Positions 1-12,046 of a stretch of DNA of 64,000 nt are shown one piece after another; positions within the stretch are counted from its first letter, which is position 1; the number at the start of each line of letters is the position of its first letter. Both the position numbers and the translations under genes were made by a program. The notes under the pieces were generated by a model, which had not been told where the DNA came from, did no database searches, and saw only the letters and a program-made list of their open reading frames with translations. Origin of the DNA: Arctopsyche grandis (Eukaryota; Arthropoda; Insecta; Trichoptera; Hydropsychidae); the NCBI RefSeq assembly GCF_051622035.1, contig NC_135362.1, positions 15,103,501 to 15,167,500 of the forward strand, given 5' to 3'.

Positions 1-1429
1 CACCACAAGGGTTAACCCTCTGTCGACGTTCGTCTACTGGCGATACGTATCGACAAGATAGATCGGTGTGTCGAGGCCTTATTTGCATTTCCACTTGGTT
101 ATTCCATATTCGCACAAATCTCGAAGGCCTTCCATTAGGGCTGGCCCTCCATATCACCGGCCCCATTCACTGGCCGATTGCATTATTAGCCGGAGTATAA
201 ATTCATAGGGACATTTCCAATCGTATTTACTCAGCTAATAAAACATCCTACTACTCATTTTATACCTAATACATTTGTACAGTCTCTGCGATGATAAAAA
301 AACATCTATAAATACCAAATGTATGTACATACACACATATGTACATATTGTATAAAAATGAACAACTATAAGGGTTTTTTTAATATCCATATAACACCCT
401 CCAAATTTTCTTGAAATCCGTCAACATAAATCGACTAATGATTCGATCAAGTATTTTTAGATCAACGATATGTTTCCGTGTTTATTGACATGAAAAGCGA
501 TTTATAAATACATACATGCGTATACGTATATCATGTCCCATTCTAATTTCAAGCTTGGAAAATTTGGCATTCAGTTTTACTTTAGAATATTATTTCATAG
601 TAAAGTATTATTTTTAAGATTATAACAAATTAAATTTGGTGCTATTAGCTAATAAGAAAAAGATATCATATTTTTAATATATTATATACTAGTAGTTTTA
701 CCCGGCTTCGCACGGTATTTGTAATAAAAATCGCTTAAACATGGTTAATCTAATAGTAAAAATTCAATTGTTTTTTTATTCCGGAACTGAAACAGGAATC
801 CGGGTCCGCAACTGTAAAAGGAATCTAGATCCAGAACTGAAAAAGGAATCCGGAACTGAAACAGGAATCCGGATCCGGAACTGAAATAGGATTCCGAATA
901 CGGAACTAAAAAATTAATCCGGAACCGGAATTGAAAAAGTAATCTGGAAACGGAATCGAAATCGAAAGCAGAATCGATATTATCGTCATAGAAAACGATG
1001 CTCCCTCCCAAAACTTACATAGTTACAAAGTGTCTTTCGAAATTATATTAGATAATAGTATATGTAAGATAAATTAAATCAAAATAAATTGACTGTAACG
1101 AATGGATTGTAGTGGCCATTTTAATATAATAACTCATTGTCAAAGTATGGAAATTTGAAATAATTTAATTAATCAAAATCTGTGTGAATTTCATTGAAAT
1201 ACACTCTACTTAAAATTTGAATAAAATCTCTTTTCTCTTTGCTAAAAACTTTTAATATAAAGTAGTCCCACTAATGCCGGATTGGTCAAATAAATTCACA
1301 TTATTTTTAAGCTCGAATAACATTTTCATCGTTAATTCAAATCCCTCACAGAGTCGTACGTTTTTAATCGGATTACCGAAACGTTTTTTTTCCATTACTT
1401 CATATTATGAATTTATGATCTGATTTCAG
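1..1429. other. Upstream intron of the Dpr-like gene, no exon recognised
   Basis: AT-rich DNA before the splice acceptor at 1429, most simply an intron of the Dpr-like gene. It holds a degenerate tandem repeat (781-985) and, at about 690-722, a short segment containing CCCGGCTTCGCACGG. From memory that motif resembles a dispersed insect repeat; it was not checked. No exon with convincing splice sites was recognised. Confidence 0.5.
781..985. repeat. Degenerate GGAATCCGGAACTGAAA tandem repeat
   Basis: About ten imperfect copies of a unit of roughly 18-20 bp built from GGAAT, CCGGA and ACTGAAA blocks run through this stretch. They create a spurious reading frame rich in phenylalanine and serine on the minus strand. 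The copies are diverged, so this is an old minisatellite rather than coding sequence. Confidence 0.75.
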
Positions 1430-2165
1430 CGTTAAAACCGAGGTTCTCAACAGTGGAGCACTGTCCAGGCTATATATAGCAAACGCCGCACGAAAAGATT
1501 CTGGAAACTACACGTGTGCACTGGAAGATGTTTCGGCTACCACCGTTTCTGTACACGTACTTAAAGGTTGCTATATATTTTATTATTTATTCGAAGCTGA
1601 TACTTCCATTTAGTATTGCGGTCAATTTTTTCAAAATTTTATATCGAAAATATATAAATTAGTAATGCAAGTATTGAAAAATTAGCTAAGCATTTTCGTA
1701 TGAAACACAATAATAATTAAACACGAAAATAATTAACAAAAAGAAACCGAACTTTAATTACAATTTAATCTCAAAGGAAACACAAACAGCTCCCATGATT
1801 TTTTTCCATCACCGAACATCGTAATAATTCGTTTGTAATTTAATTTTGACAATTTTAACGCTCCAATTTCCGTCAAAGCAAAATCCCAATATTAAATTGC
1901 TATTTCGGAGAAATTCACAATTACCTTTATATTATACATCTATGTATGTACATATATTCGTGTTTCTTTAATATATGTTTGGTTAAATTATATTATCGTC
2001 TTCGAATACACCTATCAATTATTGCAACACGAAAAAAACAATTACTGGTGATGTAGTATGCGGTTCACTTTAGTGCGATTTTTGTTTTCAGGAGAAAATC
2101 CACTGGCCATGCAGAGAGGGCGTGGTCATCGTCAGACTCAATCCAAACTCTTCATTATCAGCTGA
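1430..2165 (+). CDS. Dpr-family immunoglobulin-domain protein, 3' part (two exons)
   Basis: Two spliced exons, 1430-1566 and 2092-2165, joined across a 525 bp GT-AG intron with matching phase (a split glycine codon). The first encodes the end of an Ig domain: strand E-F residues with LYIANAARKDSGNYTCALED (the D-x-G-x-Y-x-C Ig signature) and then VSVHVLKG. The second continues GENPLAMQRG and stops at 2163-2165. In Drosophila Dpr proteins the last Ig domain is followed by V-H-V-L-x-G-E-x-P-A-A-M-Q, which is the basis of the call. Dpr proteins are neuronal cell-surface Ig proteins that bind DIP partners in synaptic matching. The 5' exons lie outside the window, so which Dpr paralogue this is cannot be said. 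The C-terminal tail after the Ig domain is short (about 24 residues) and lacks the hydrophobic stretch expected for a GPI signal. Acceptor TGATTTCAG and acceptor TTGTTTTCAG are both good. Confidence 0.85.
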
Positions 2166-2245
2166 CAACTAATCGTGATCATCACTCTCGTTTTCATGGC
2201 GAGCGTATGATCATCGTAGTGTTTCAATCCTGAACTGACATGTCT

Positions 2246-2263
2246 AATAAATATGTAAATAAA
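2246..2263 (+). promoter_or_regulatory. Candidate polyadenylation signals of the Dpr-like gene
   Basis: AATAAA at 2246-2251, about 80 bp after the stop codon, and another overlapping site at about 2256-2263. Further AATAAA-type motifs follow near 2303. Which one is used cannot be told from sequence. Confidence 0.5.
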
Positions 2264-4656
2264 ATTTGAACATCAACTGCAAATATATTACCGTATTTAT
2301 GTAAAATAAAGTGTGTATATAAAATTTATTTTAGAAGATAATTTGTAAATCAATTGTGACTTATTATATATAAAATATAATATAAAAATGTAAATTCGTC
2401 AGATTATGCGCACATGCGGTTCGTATTAAATAAGTGAACGTCACATAAACTTGGACAAGTTTTAATAATTTTAAGATTATCAATTTTTAATTAATTTTCC
2501 GTTTCTACTTAAATTTCTATGAAAGGAAAAACCTTTTAGAATTTTCTTTGCCTGTCAGATGATTCGGCTGAATGGAGCGTTCTGTAGGCTTTATTGTCTT
2601 TTCAGGTCTTAAAGTTTGGAGGCTATAATTTAGATATCGTCATTTCTTAACAGATTACCGACAACGACCGAATGGTAAAGAACAATTGACCAAAATTTTC
2701 AACTTACAAAAGCAATGATTAGGCCGATAAATGAAACTTATTTTATTATTATATTTTTTGAAATTCAAATTTTATAGCCCCTGAATAGCGATAAATATAT
2801 ATATATATATTAAAAGTATATAAATATCAACATGTAAGACTACTTCTACAAAAACAAAATTATTAAGGAAGTTATTTTAGAAGAATTATTTTATATACGT
2901 GTTGGCGTTTATTTAAACAACAATTGTCAAGTGAAATTAGAAATGCGCCCACATTTACGTTTCTCAAAGTAAATTTAATTATCATTGAAAATATTGGATG
3001 TCGAAAAATTTTCATCTTAATCACATATATTTAGTATTTTCAATCTAATAAGAAATATCATATTATCTTAAACTCATTTAAATACTATATTTTTGGTGGG
3101 AATTTACGATTTCAACATCCACTTGACTAATTGTAAATGTTTTAAAAACTCCAAATTGTTTCGTGAACGTTTGTGTACATAAAGGTCAACCGCAAGTCGT
3201 ATACGCTTTTACATTCCCATAAAAGTGGAAGGAAAGCTTATTTTTTCCTATATCTTTACATATGTATGTACATATGTATATGCATATGAATTATTATTTT
3301 CGTTGATGTCCATGATAAATGTGTCGTTTCTATTTTGTCTACTAAATGTAAGGGTGTTCATCTAACTTGTACAGATTTTACGAATACAAAAATTAGAAAT
3401 AAACAAAAAAAAATTTCATTTCACCCATATTTCTTTTTATCTATCCCTTAATCATGTCGCTCAACAGGAAATGTAAAAAACACAAATGTATACGTATTAT
3501 TTAAGCGCACGCCCGCGCAGCATCCTTTATGATAAGTAAATTCATATAAATATAATATTATAACGATAAAACGCATACATATGTATTTTTATCATAAAAA
3601 TTGTAACAAAAAAAACTGTGTATATGTATGTTTGTATATTCAGTTAGAAAAAACAAAATTTTAACTACATACATCATACATATGTACATATAAATGTACC
3701 CTTATAAATAAATAAAAAATACGTAAAAGATTTTAGAATATCTAAATATTATATAAAAACAACTTATTTTATAAAACTACAAATATAAATTTTGAAAAAA
3801 AGAGCATGATTGTTCCAATCTGAAATTTTTACTAGATTCTTACAATATTGATAATAAACCAATCCAATCGATCAGTTTGTTTTTTAAAATTAAAAAAGGT
3901 GATTCATTGATTGAATTATCTTAGAAATTTATTTATAATTCGAAACTCCATATAATCCTACGCAAAGAGCTAAGAAAATTACAAAAATCAATACATTTAC
4001 ATATCTCACCATCGAGAAAAAAAATCTTAGCTTAATTATTATATTATATAAATTATATAAAATAAATAAAAATCTTGTGAAATACCTAAAATTCACACGG
4101 AGCAATTCCACCTCTTTATCATCATCCCTATAACTCCGCCAATTACCATTTTACATATGAGCCGTTATAATTGAAATTGGCGTAAGTCCAATGTTCTTCA
4201 TTTCAAGAAATATCTCGCAAAACATTAAACATAACACAATGTTTTGTGATTTTATTTTTAATTAAAAAATGCTAGTGGCCTGCAATAAGTTTATTCTCCC
4301 TTTGCGAGATTCTGGACATCGAATCGAATTAAAAGCAATTGATAACAATTTGTGAATTAAGTCAAACTGAAATAGTGGTTTTGGAACTGAAAATTGGAAA
4401 ATTCACCTAACCGACACTTTAAAATATATGTAATATAACGTTACAATTATCCATACGATAAATCTTAAATATATACATTTATATCTACATACATCTATTA
4501 TTTCTCATATAAATATGAAAAATAATAGATAATGTACATGTGTATATATATTACATTCACACGCTATCACTTTCCATTCAACCACACGTCGTTTGCGAAA
4601 CAATGGAAATAAAAGCTACAATTACGTGCAATACGGACGACTTGCGCGGTGAAACT
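2264..4656. other. AT-rich intergenic DNA, no gene seen
   Basis: Very AT-rich, with short ACAT/ATGT microsatellite patches (near 3260, 3575, 3630 and 3670). The open frames here are short and of low complexity. I see no splice-bounded exon, RNA gene or transposon end. Confidence 0.6.
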
Positions 4657-4742
4657 ACACACACACACACACACACACACATATTAATATATGCACATGT
4701 GTGTCTGTGTGTGTGTGTATGTGTGTGTGTGTGTGTGTGTGT
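4657..4742. repeat. (CA)n then (TG)n inverted dinucleotide repeat
   Basis: A (CA)12 tract at 4657-4680 is followed, after a short AT-rich spacer, by (TG)n tracts reaching 4742. The two halves are complementary and could pair as a hairpin. Reading frames over it on both strands are artefacts (runs of Thr-His or Val-Cys). Confidence 0.95.
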
Positions 4743-4789
4743 ATAAAGAGTGAGAGAGATATCTGAAGTGTTCATAATTGATGTGAAGT

Positions 4790-5070
4790 TCGCAGCGCGT
4801 CACCAGATAGCGGCGCGGGGGCTCCGCGTGATTTACGACGTCGTTAATGGGGGCGCGGTGGGGCTCAGGTAGGGCCCCCGCCCGGCCGTCGGAGGCTTAG
4901 CCCTAATGCGGAGGCCCCCACGGCACGGCGACTTCATTACAATGAAGCCGGGCGACACTCGACAAAACCACCCCTCAATTAGCGTATATTGACGATTTTG
5001 AGGCCGAGACGCGCTTATCGGCGGGGATGCGCGCCATAACGACACGCCGACTGAATTGCCAAGTGTCTGC
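4790..5070. other. Isolated GC- and CpG-rich island
   Basis: About 280 bp with strongly raised GC and many CpG dinucleotides inside AT-rich DNA. No protein homology was recognised in any frame. It may be a promoter-proximal or regulatory island or an old GC-rich insertion; no terminal repeats were found. Confidence 0.45.
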
Positions 5071-6251
5071 CGAAAACCATCAGATAACACAAATTCAAAC
5101 GTCAATCAATCGAAAATGTATGCAGATTGAAAATGAAAATCCTGCCAGGAAAATGTTGACATAGACATTTTTATATGTACTTACATATATAAAAATACAA
5201 CTATGTAAGTATGTAGAGGCTTTAATACCAGGCGTATTTTTAATGAGAATTCCGTAGAAGGCTTTAAATTAGAAGACAATTAATTACTCTACCTAGTAAA
5301 CACATCAATTTTAAAATTTAGCATGTGTACATACGTATATGCTATGAACACTTTTAATTTACGCGGATTTTATGACGTTTTTCAAAATTAACATATTTTT
5401 TATATTCATCTCAGGCGTCTTCTTGCGCAATTCGTGTGACAAATAGACGCTAGTCAGCTGGAGATCAATTCCGATTGAATGAGCAGAATATGATCTATTT
5501 AACATGGTTTCGAGTCCCGAAAGCTAATTTATAGATAATTCTGAACATCAAATTTATTTACTGCCATGAATGCGAAAGAAGTTGTCCAATTAGCTAGTGG
5601 AAAATATACCGATAATTTTCAACCTCAATCTTGTTTTCCATTATTTTTTGTATTTTTGGTTCACATGACGTATATCTATATATGTACATACATACATATA
5701 TGCTTTTCTTTATTTCGGGCATCAAAGATTTTTTTTCTTATTGAGACTAAAATTTATTATTTATTCATTCATATACATATACATAGGTAGTATATGTACA
5801 TATTTACATACATATGTACATATGTACATCTAGTATATCATTACAATCGATCATAATGGCTTTTGTAATTTTATCCAAATGATTTAAACATACATAAATC
5901 TGATTATCTGCATGTGTTTACGCAGCATTTGCACTCAATAGAGTGCAGCCAGAGTGCACTCAATACATATCATTATTTACCATTGAGTCAATATAAATCT
6001 ACAGAGCAGTAATTTATGATCAATGGTGAATAATGATGTAGACAAATTCAAAAGATACACAGTTGTATTTGCAACAAATATACACAATAAAATGAAAAAT
6101 CCAGATTTTGAATGAAAATTCCGATTTTGAATTAAAAAATACTAAAACACTATTTCTGGTGAGAATTTAAAATAATAAATACTCAATACTCTCGATTATT
6201 CAAATCTACCATTCCTTTATATAAATGTGAAACCAATGTGCATACGTTTGT
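5071..6251. other. AT-rich intergenic DNA, no gene seen
   Basis: Contains ACAT/ATGT microsatellite near 5680-5830 and a small GCACTCAATAGAGTGC hairpin at about 5930. Nothing coding is supported. Confidence 0.55.
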
Positions 6252-6259
6252 CTTGAAAT

Positions 6260-6773
6260 CAGTGGCGGCTCGTCTATATGGGCTGCGGAGCTACAGCCCT
6301 CCCTACTACAAATTCATGCTATTTCTGCCGTCCATATGGGCTACAGGTAGTCACCGGACCCAGAAGGTGCCACGTATTGTTCAAAGGTTGTAAATGCATT
6401 GTTAAAGGTTTGCCGAACCTTTTTTACAAAGGATTTACAACAATGGAACAATGAATAGCACTGTGACTATCCTACCTCTAGCTACAGGGCTGCAGATCTT
6501 CCAGTATATGTAGTACATATCAGTGGCGGCTCGTCTATATGGGCTGTGGGGCTGCAACCCTACTAGTTTAGTACATATATGTATATGCTATTTTTGGTTG
6601 CATTTGATCACCGCTATGACCAACGAGCTACTACAGTCCGATTCATCTCTGCAGACCCTCCACTGGGAATTTACACATGCTATTTTTGTCTGCATTACAC
6701 ATGCTGTCGGTATTACAGCCCGATTAATATCTGCACCCCCCCCCCCCCTATGAATTCTCACGAGCCGCCACTG
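6260..6773. mobile_element. Non-autonomous hAT-type element, CAGTGGCGGCTCGT ends
   Basis: Starts CAGTGGCGGCTCGT at 6260 and ends ACGAGCCGCCACTG at 6773, a perfect 14 bp terminal inverted repeat. It is flanked by CTTGAAAT (6252-6259) and CTTCAAAT (6774-6781), an 8 bp target duplication with one mismatch. A second copy of the left end begins at 6521, so the element contains a partial internal duplication or a nested relative. A further MITE sits inside at about 6347-6481. A C-run lies near the right end. 8 bp duplications and CAG...CTG ends are typical of hAT transposons. Confidence 0.8.
6347..6481 (+). mobile_element. MITE of the TAAAGCCCGG/CCTACCTCTA family, nested
   Basis: About 135 bp, closely similar to the copies at 9298-9461 (inverted), 9470-9602 and 11915-12046. 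The core carries a self-complementary centre (AAAGGTTTGCCGAACCTTTT) and ends in CCTACCTCTA. GCTACAG occurs on both sides, consistent with a 7-8 bp target duplication. It is inserted inside the hAT-type element at 6260-6773. Confidence 0.75.
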
Positions 6774-6781
6774 CTTCAAAT

Positions 6782-8115
6782 ACAATCTGCTTAAAGATGT
6801 ATTCGCCATAATTATTCACGACGGTTTTTATTAAACATTGTTGTTTTTTCACAGTCTTAAAACTCCACTTTCGCAAAACGGCCGCCATAACGTCCGCGCA
6901 TTACGCAAATAAAACTCGGAACGCTAATTCTTGTTTCTTAAAGAATAGCCTCGTAACGAACTCCGGTCTGGCGTTTTACGAGACCAACTTTGAATTTCAA
7001 CCCGGGCGTCAAGATATGGGAGGAAGGGGGTTTTTAAACAAAACTTAAAGCTCGCCGGTGCTTTGCTAGGCTTTGAACCACGCGCGAGGATTAGCACTCC
7101 TCTTGATTTATGTCGAGCCTCCTTATTATTATTTGAATCATAAAATTTCGTCGGATTTGCTTTACGAGCTGCCGAAGTTTTAAATTAAAAATAATATGCG
7201 AATCCCGCAAAAAATCATTTTTATTTTGAACATAGAACATCAAAATCGGGCGTACTCTTACATATATATGTATGTACATATTGTATAATATAAAAAGAGC
7301 TGCATCACACCATCTCAATACAAAAAATACTTCGAATACTTTTGCAGTAATTGCGCTAAGCTAAGTTCAGCACAACACTTACTAACTCACGAAACGAAAA
7401 GAAATCGCCAACGAAATATTAATAAAAGTACCAAAAATATTTAGTAAAATCAAATTGTATTGCAACGACTAGACTAGCATCAAAGGTAAAAAAAATCAAC
7501 TTTGATGTAAGCAAAAACTTATTAAATTATAAAACGCAGCGCGCAATTCGTGAAGAAATTTGAATTAAAATAAAAATGGTTTTATAAACGATAAACGGTT
7601 TATAAAAGTAGTTTGTTGAAAATGCACCGAACAAAAGACATTTTTGAACTACTTCAAAAGAAAAGCGTATAGAAATCTTGACTTGAGTTTGTTCCCAACA
7701 AAGAATCTAAGTTGTTTCAAACATAACATAAGCTTTCTCAGCAGAATTTTCAGCTAGAAAACTCAAACCTATGTACATATGTATGTATGTACGTATGCAT
7801 GTACGCATGTTCACTTACGTAAAAAAATAATCAATACAAAAATGATCCCCAACTTTTTATAAGCACAATAAAATTTTGTCATAAACTGACTTTATCAATA
7901 TAACATTTATATTCGTCTGACTTTTTGACTTCTGGTTTCTAAATAACTATGTTTTTGTTTCATCTTGATGTTTTTACTTCATCATACAGTTCTGTCAGGC
8001 AGCATATTTTAAATGACTTCTAGCTACATACATATTTACACATGTTGTTTTCATTTTGTAATGTTATTATTTAGCATAATGTGTATGTATGTTGGTTTTA
8101 TCTATATTTATATAT
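6782..8115. other. Intergenic DNA, no gene seen
   Basis: 6850-7080 is less AT-rich than its surroundings but shows no recognisable coding segment. The rest is AT-rich, with an ATGT microsatellite at 7770-7810. Confidence 0.5.
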
Positions 8116-8126
8116 GTATGCTATTT

Positions 8127-8179
<53 letters not shown>

Positions 8180-8365
8180 GAGTAATTTATCTTTATTTAT
8201 GTGTATTGATGTGTTTATGTGTATTTGCATGTATAATGTTTGTATGTTTATGGATGTATGTAATGTATGTGTATATGTATATGTATATGTGTATGTATGT
8301 ATATGTATGTATGTATGTGTGGGTATATATATATATATATGTATGTGTATATGTATATATATATG

Positions 8366-8402
<37 letters not shown>

Positions 8403-8600
8403 GTATATGTATATATGTATGTATATGTATATATGTATATATATGTGTGTATGTATATGTATATATGTATATGTATGTGTGTATGTATATATATATATGT
8501 AGGTGTGTATGTATGTATATGTATATATGTGTATTTTTATATTTATGAATGTATGTATCTGTATTTGTGTATACGTGTAAGAATTTGTGTATATATGGAT
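8116..8600. repeat. Long compound (TA)n / (TATG)n microsatellite
   Basis: Almost 500 bp of TA, TATG and TGTA units with few interruptions. It produces long Tyr/Ile/Met/Val-only frames on both strands, which are not genes. Confidence 0.95.
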
Positions 8601-8620
8601 GGTATACATATATGTTTATA

Positions 8621-8720
8621 TAATTGTCTTTGGCCAGGAAGGTGCATTGGGTTTACCTGTTAGGCCTTCTTGGTGTAAATTAAATGAAAAAATAAAAAAT
8701 AAAAAATAAAATAAAAATGT
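8621..8720 (+). repeat. SINE 3' end with A-rich tail
   Basis: AGGAAGGTGCATTGGG followed by TTACCTGTTAGGCCTTC at 8637-8672 matches the 3' end of the SINE at 56636-56919 and the inverted one at 30570-30966. It is followed by an A-rich tail of AAATAAAA units. The body of the SINE is missing; the microsatellite at 8116-8600 lies directly upstream. Confidence 0.65.
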
Positions 8721-8741
8721 ACACATACGTATTTACATATC

Positions 8742-9269
8742 GGTGGTGTGCCGTCATTATACTAAAGAGACTAGGTTAGTCCCCTAAAATATAAAAAATT
8801 CAGCAATTCAATTACAATAAATTGAAATCATTGCCCACATTCACGTTAATTAGAGAAGTTCTGAAACCGAAATCGACCCTACCTGAGATAGTGGATTACG
8901 GTGGCTGAAAGTCGACTTGCGGTGGCAACGAAAGTCGTAACATTTTTCTGACAATGTGTGAAATAGTCCGTTTACCATACATTCATACGAAGAGCACGTA
9001 GTATATATGTACATACATACATATATGTATGTATAGTACCGTTTACCATGTATACATTATTTTCGATCTTTCGACTTTCTTTCAAGTCACTTTCGTTGCA
9101 GTGACCCAGACCCGTTGTCAAGAAAGGTTACGTGGGATATTTCTGCTAACACGAAAATGAACAATTATACTCACCACTTATACTATACACAGCAAAAAAA
9201 AATTGTATACATATAATATATTTTTATCTATACCTATTCCCCTGTTTTTAAAATTAAGGTACGCCACTG
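8742..9269. mobile_element. Possible hAT-type element with diverged ends
   Basis: Left end CGGTGGTGTGCCGTC near 8742 and right end GGTACGCCACTG near 9269 are roughly inverse complements and resemble the CAGTGGCG ends of other hAT-type elements in the window. The flanking 8-mers match poorly, so the boundaries are tentative. Confidence 0.35.
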
Positions 9270-9297
9270 GTGAATATTTGTATGTGCATATTATGAC

Positions 9298-9461
9298 TAG
9301 AGGTAGGACCGGAAGCGCGCTGTCTATTGTTCCATTATTGTAAATGCTTTGTAAAAAAGGTTCGGCAAACCTTAAACAATGCATTTACAACATGTGAACA
9401 ATACGCGGCACCTTCTGGGTTCGGTGTCTAGTAGGATAGCACTGTGACTATCCGGTGTCTA
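9298..9461 (-). mobile_element. MITE of the CCTACCTCTA family, inverted copy
   Basis: Begins TAGAGGTAGGACCGGAAG. It is the reverse complement of the neighbouring copy at 9470-9602, with a longer end. It is flanked by ATTATGAC at 9290-9297 and 9462-9469. The right end carries an extra duplicated segment. Confidence 0.8.
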
Positions 9462-9469
9462 ATTATGAC

Positions 9470-9602
9470 TAAAGCCCGGACCCAGAGGGTGCCGCGTATT
9501 GTTCAAAGGTTGTAAATGCATTGTTAAAGGTTTGCCGAACCTTTTTTACAAAGGATTTACAACAATGGAACAATGAGCGGCACCTTGGCTATCCTACCTC
9601 TA
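9470..9602 (+). mobile_element. MITE of the CCTACCTCTA family, direct copy
   Basis: Runs from TAAAGCCCGGACCCAGAGG to CCTACCTCTA and is flanked by ATTATGAC at 9462-9469 and 9603-9610. Together with the inverted copy just before it, this makes a head-to-head pair sharing three copies of the same 8-mer. The imperfect GTGCCGCGTATTGTTC...GAACAATGAGCGGCAC arms can fold back on themselves. Confidence 0.85.
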
Positions 9603-9739
9603 ATTATGACAAGCACAATACCACAACAAGAAACAGCTGGAGCAAACTGATGAGCAACATGGAAATAAAGTAAGTATTTAAAAAACAATCGACCGACGTT
9701 TGTACATATTATAAAACAAAATCCATTAAAAAGTTAACA

Positions 9740-10430
9740 TATGCAGCACCATTCAAAAGGGGGTCATTCGAGCTACTTATCCCTAGCCATCCTCGCCCTA
9801 CACTACACAGAGAGAGAGAGAAAGTCCAAATTTATCAGTTTCAAAGGGCGAAAATGGCACCCACCGCCATTTTCTAAATTGTCTAAACTAATTAAAATTA
9901 AACCAACGGTTGCGGTCGTTTCCAATGGTCGCATTCCGAATCGCTTATTATTTTTGTGTCGGCGCGCAGGAATGGCCGAGAGCCGAGTCCGCGACACAAC
10001 GCCTCCAACAATGGCCGGGGCTATTTTGCGAATTCGTACCAATTATACCCTTTCGAGTGGTGCGGCCGCCACTGCTGCTCACTGGCTCCGGCTCCATTCA
10101 TCCAAAACTTGGGGGGCAGTTATGCAAATTCAGTCGTTAAGATGGAAATATAGCCGGTCCTTTGTATCGCACGGTCAAAACTCCCACGCCGAGCGAAGCG
10201 CCCTACCGCGTCACTATTTCTTTGGAAGATATACCGAGTAGGTGCCCATCGAAAATATTGGCGATTGTGCCGAAGGGACTACAGATAGATACATTGCTCA
10301 ATTTAGCTGCGAAGCATTACAACGCAGCGCACTGCGAATAAATTCGTTCGAATGAAAACGAGTCAGACGATAGATATCGTAGTACATACAATGTTTTCCG
10401 AGCTGGGGAGCGCGCGACCTTCACATGAAG
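9740..10430. other. Balanced-composition non-repetitive segment
   Basis: This stretch has markedly higher GC than its surroundings, includes an AG-repeat (9810-9825), and is not obviously repeated elsewhere in the window. Several frames are open for 60-160 codons but none is recognised or shows convincing splice sites. It may be a conserved regulatory block; no function can be read from it. Confidence 0.4.
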
Positions 10431-11906
10431 GGTGCAAAGAAGTGATCCAATTATTGGATATTTTTTCAAATATCCATACATTTTATTATTCTTTTCTACG
10501 ATGCATATGAATAGTGATAGTTTATTTTATAATTCCGATACCCCATTATTGAAAAAAATTAATGAATTATTGCTCATACCAGTCAACTTAGCATTTTAAA
10601 TAATCTTATCAATTTGAATCGCGCATTTAAAAGTTCACTATAAATCGAGATCTTACCGAATGGTTCTCAACTTTTAGGCAAAAAAAAAAAGTGCATTTAA
10701 GATATTATTTAAATGTCATTAAAAACATGATCGAGATACGCTTATATTGCACTGCAAGAAAAAAATGTGGGATATTTTAATTATACATAAATTTTATTCA
10801 GAATTATGCACGTTGCAGACGAATTATATATAAAGATTAACCTACAGAAATACATATTTTTTGCTGCTTAATGACATCATCCAAACCTTTATCGCTTCAT
10901 CGCCATGCGCCCACCCACGGGCGCTTGAGTTAGGTTCGAAATCGCCACGCACCTGTCAATGGGCATATAGTCACTACACCTTAAATTAATCTAATATATA
11001 AATATATTTCGGTTTCCATGCAACGACGGCAATGAAAAGTTTTCAAAACTAAAAAAAATCCACGTTTTTCGTGAGCGTTGAATATTATCGATACAGATGT
11101 CTACTAAAACGTGCGAGGATAAAGTAGTATTAATTCCCATTCTTATACATTTCATGGGTGATAAACCGCAGCAAAATCGTCTAGTGACCTCATTTAAAAA
11201 CCGCTGATCTACAATATTCTACTGTTAAATTATCTGAAATGAGGCAAATGTATGAACATATGAAAATATTAGAACTACAAGCCTTTGATTTAAATTTTAG
11301 AACTATGTATGTACTATAGTTGAACTGATCTAGCATGAGCTTTTTGCTCGCAATTTTACCATTTACAATTTAAAATTCAGCACACTTCCAGTTAACCCTT
11401 TTAAACAAAATCAAAAAATAGTGTGGCCAGAACACTATCCTAATAAACATGTTTCAATAGAAAATACTCAATATAATATAGTATTAGCAGTGGGAAAAAA
11501 TCCCAAGTGAAAATACGTAATTTTGACTGTTGATTTGAACTGGACGACTATTTAGAGAGATTTGAAAGCTGAAAAGTACTACAAATGAAAGATAAAATAC
11601 CCGACTGTAGATTCCAATATTCATTTTGAACATAAAATTAACAGATTTTGAGAAATCGACCAAATAACACCAAGATATAGAAAAAACGCGCGATTTAAAA
11701 AATATATATATCTCCGAATCTCGAGCCAATCAACACTTTTTATTACCAGATTCGTATTCACTGGGCATAGATCTAAAAGAAAAGTCATATCCCGTCTCTG
11801 AAACATTTTAAAAGTCGTCATTTGTCGAACAGTGTAATTAGTCAAGTACAGAAATAATTATTATTATTTTTAGATTTTGTGCACAGTTATTATTACAACT
11901 TGTATA
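10431..11906. other. AT-rich intergenic DNA, no gene seen
   Basis: No repeat family, exon or RNA gene recognised. The short minus-strand frames near 11500-11850 have no identifiable similarity. Confidence 0.5.
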
Positions 11907-11914
11907 CACATAAT

Positions 11915-12046
11915 TAAAGCCCGGACCCTGAGGGGGCTGTATATTGTTCAAATGTTGTAAATGCATTGTTAAAGGTTTGCCGAACCTTTTTACAAAGGAT
12001 TTACAAAAATTGAACAATAAACGGCACGCTTCCGGTCCTACCTCTA
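11915..12046 (+). mobile_element. MITE of the TAAAGCCCGG/CCTACCTCTA family
   Basis: 132 bp from TAAAGCCCGG to CCTACCTCTA, flanked by perfect 8 bp duplications CACATAAT (11907-11914 and 12047-12054). This copy defines the true ends of the family and its 8 bp duplication, which points to a hAT-type mobilising transposase. Confidence 0.88.

Noticed and set aside
4540-5105. Open frames over the CA/TG repeat and the GC-rich island
   Set aside because: Low complexity or composition-driven, with no recognisable protein.
8013-8663. A 216-codon Tyr/Ile/Met-rich open frame
   Set aside because: It is translation of the TATG/TA microsatellite; both strands are open for the same reason.
9741-10241. A 166-codon plus-strand frame
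   Set aside because: No similarity recognised, other frames are equally open, and no splice or promoter context supports it.
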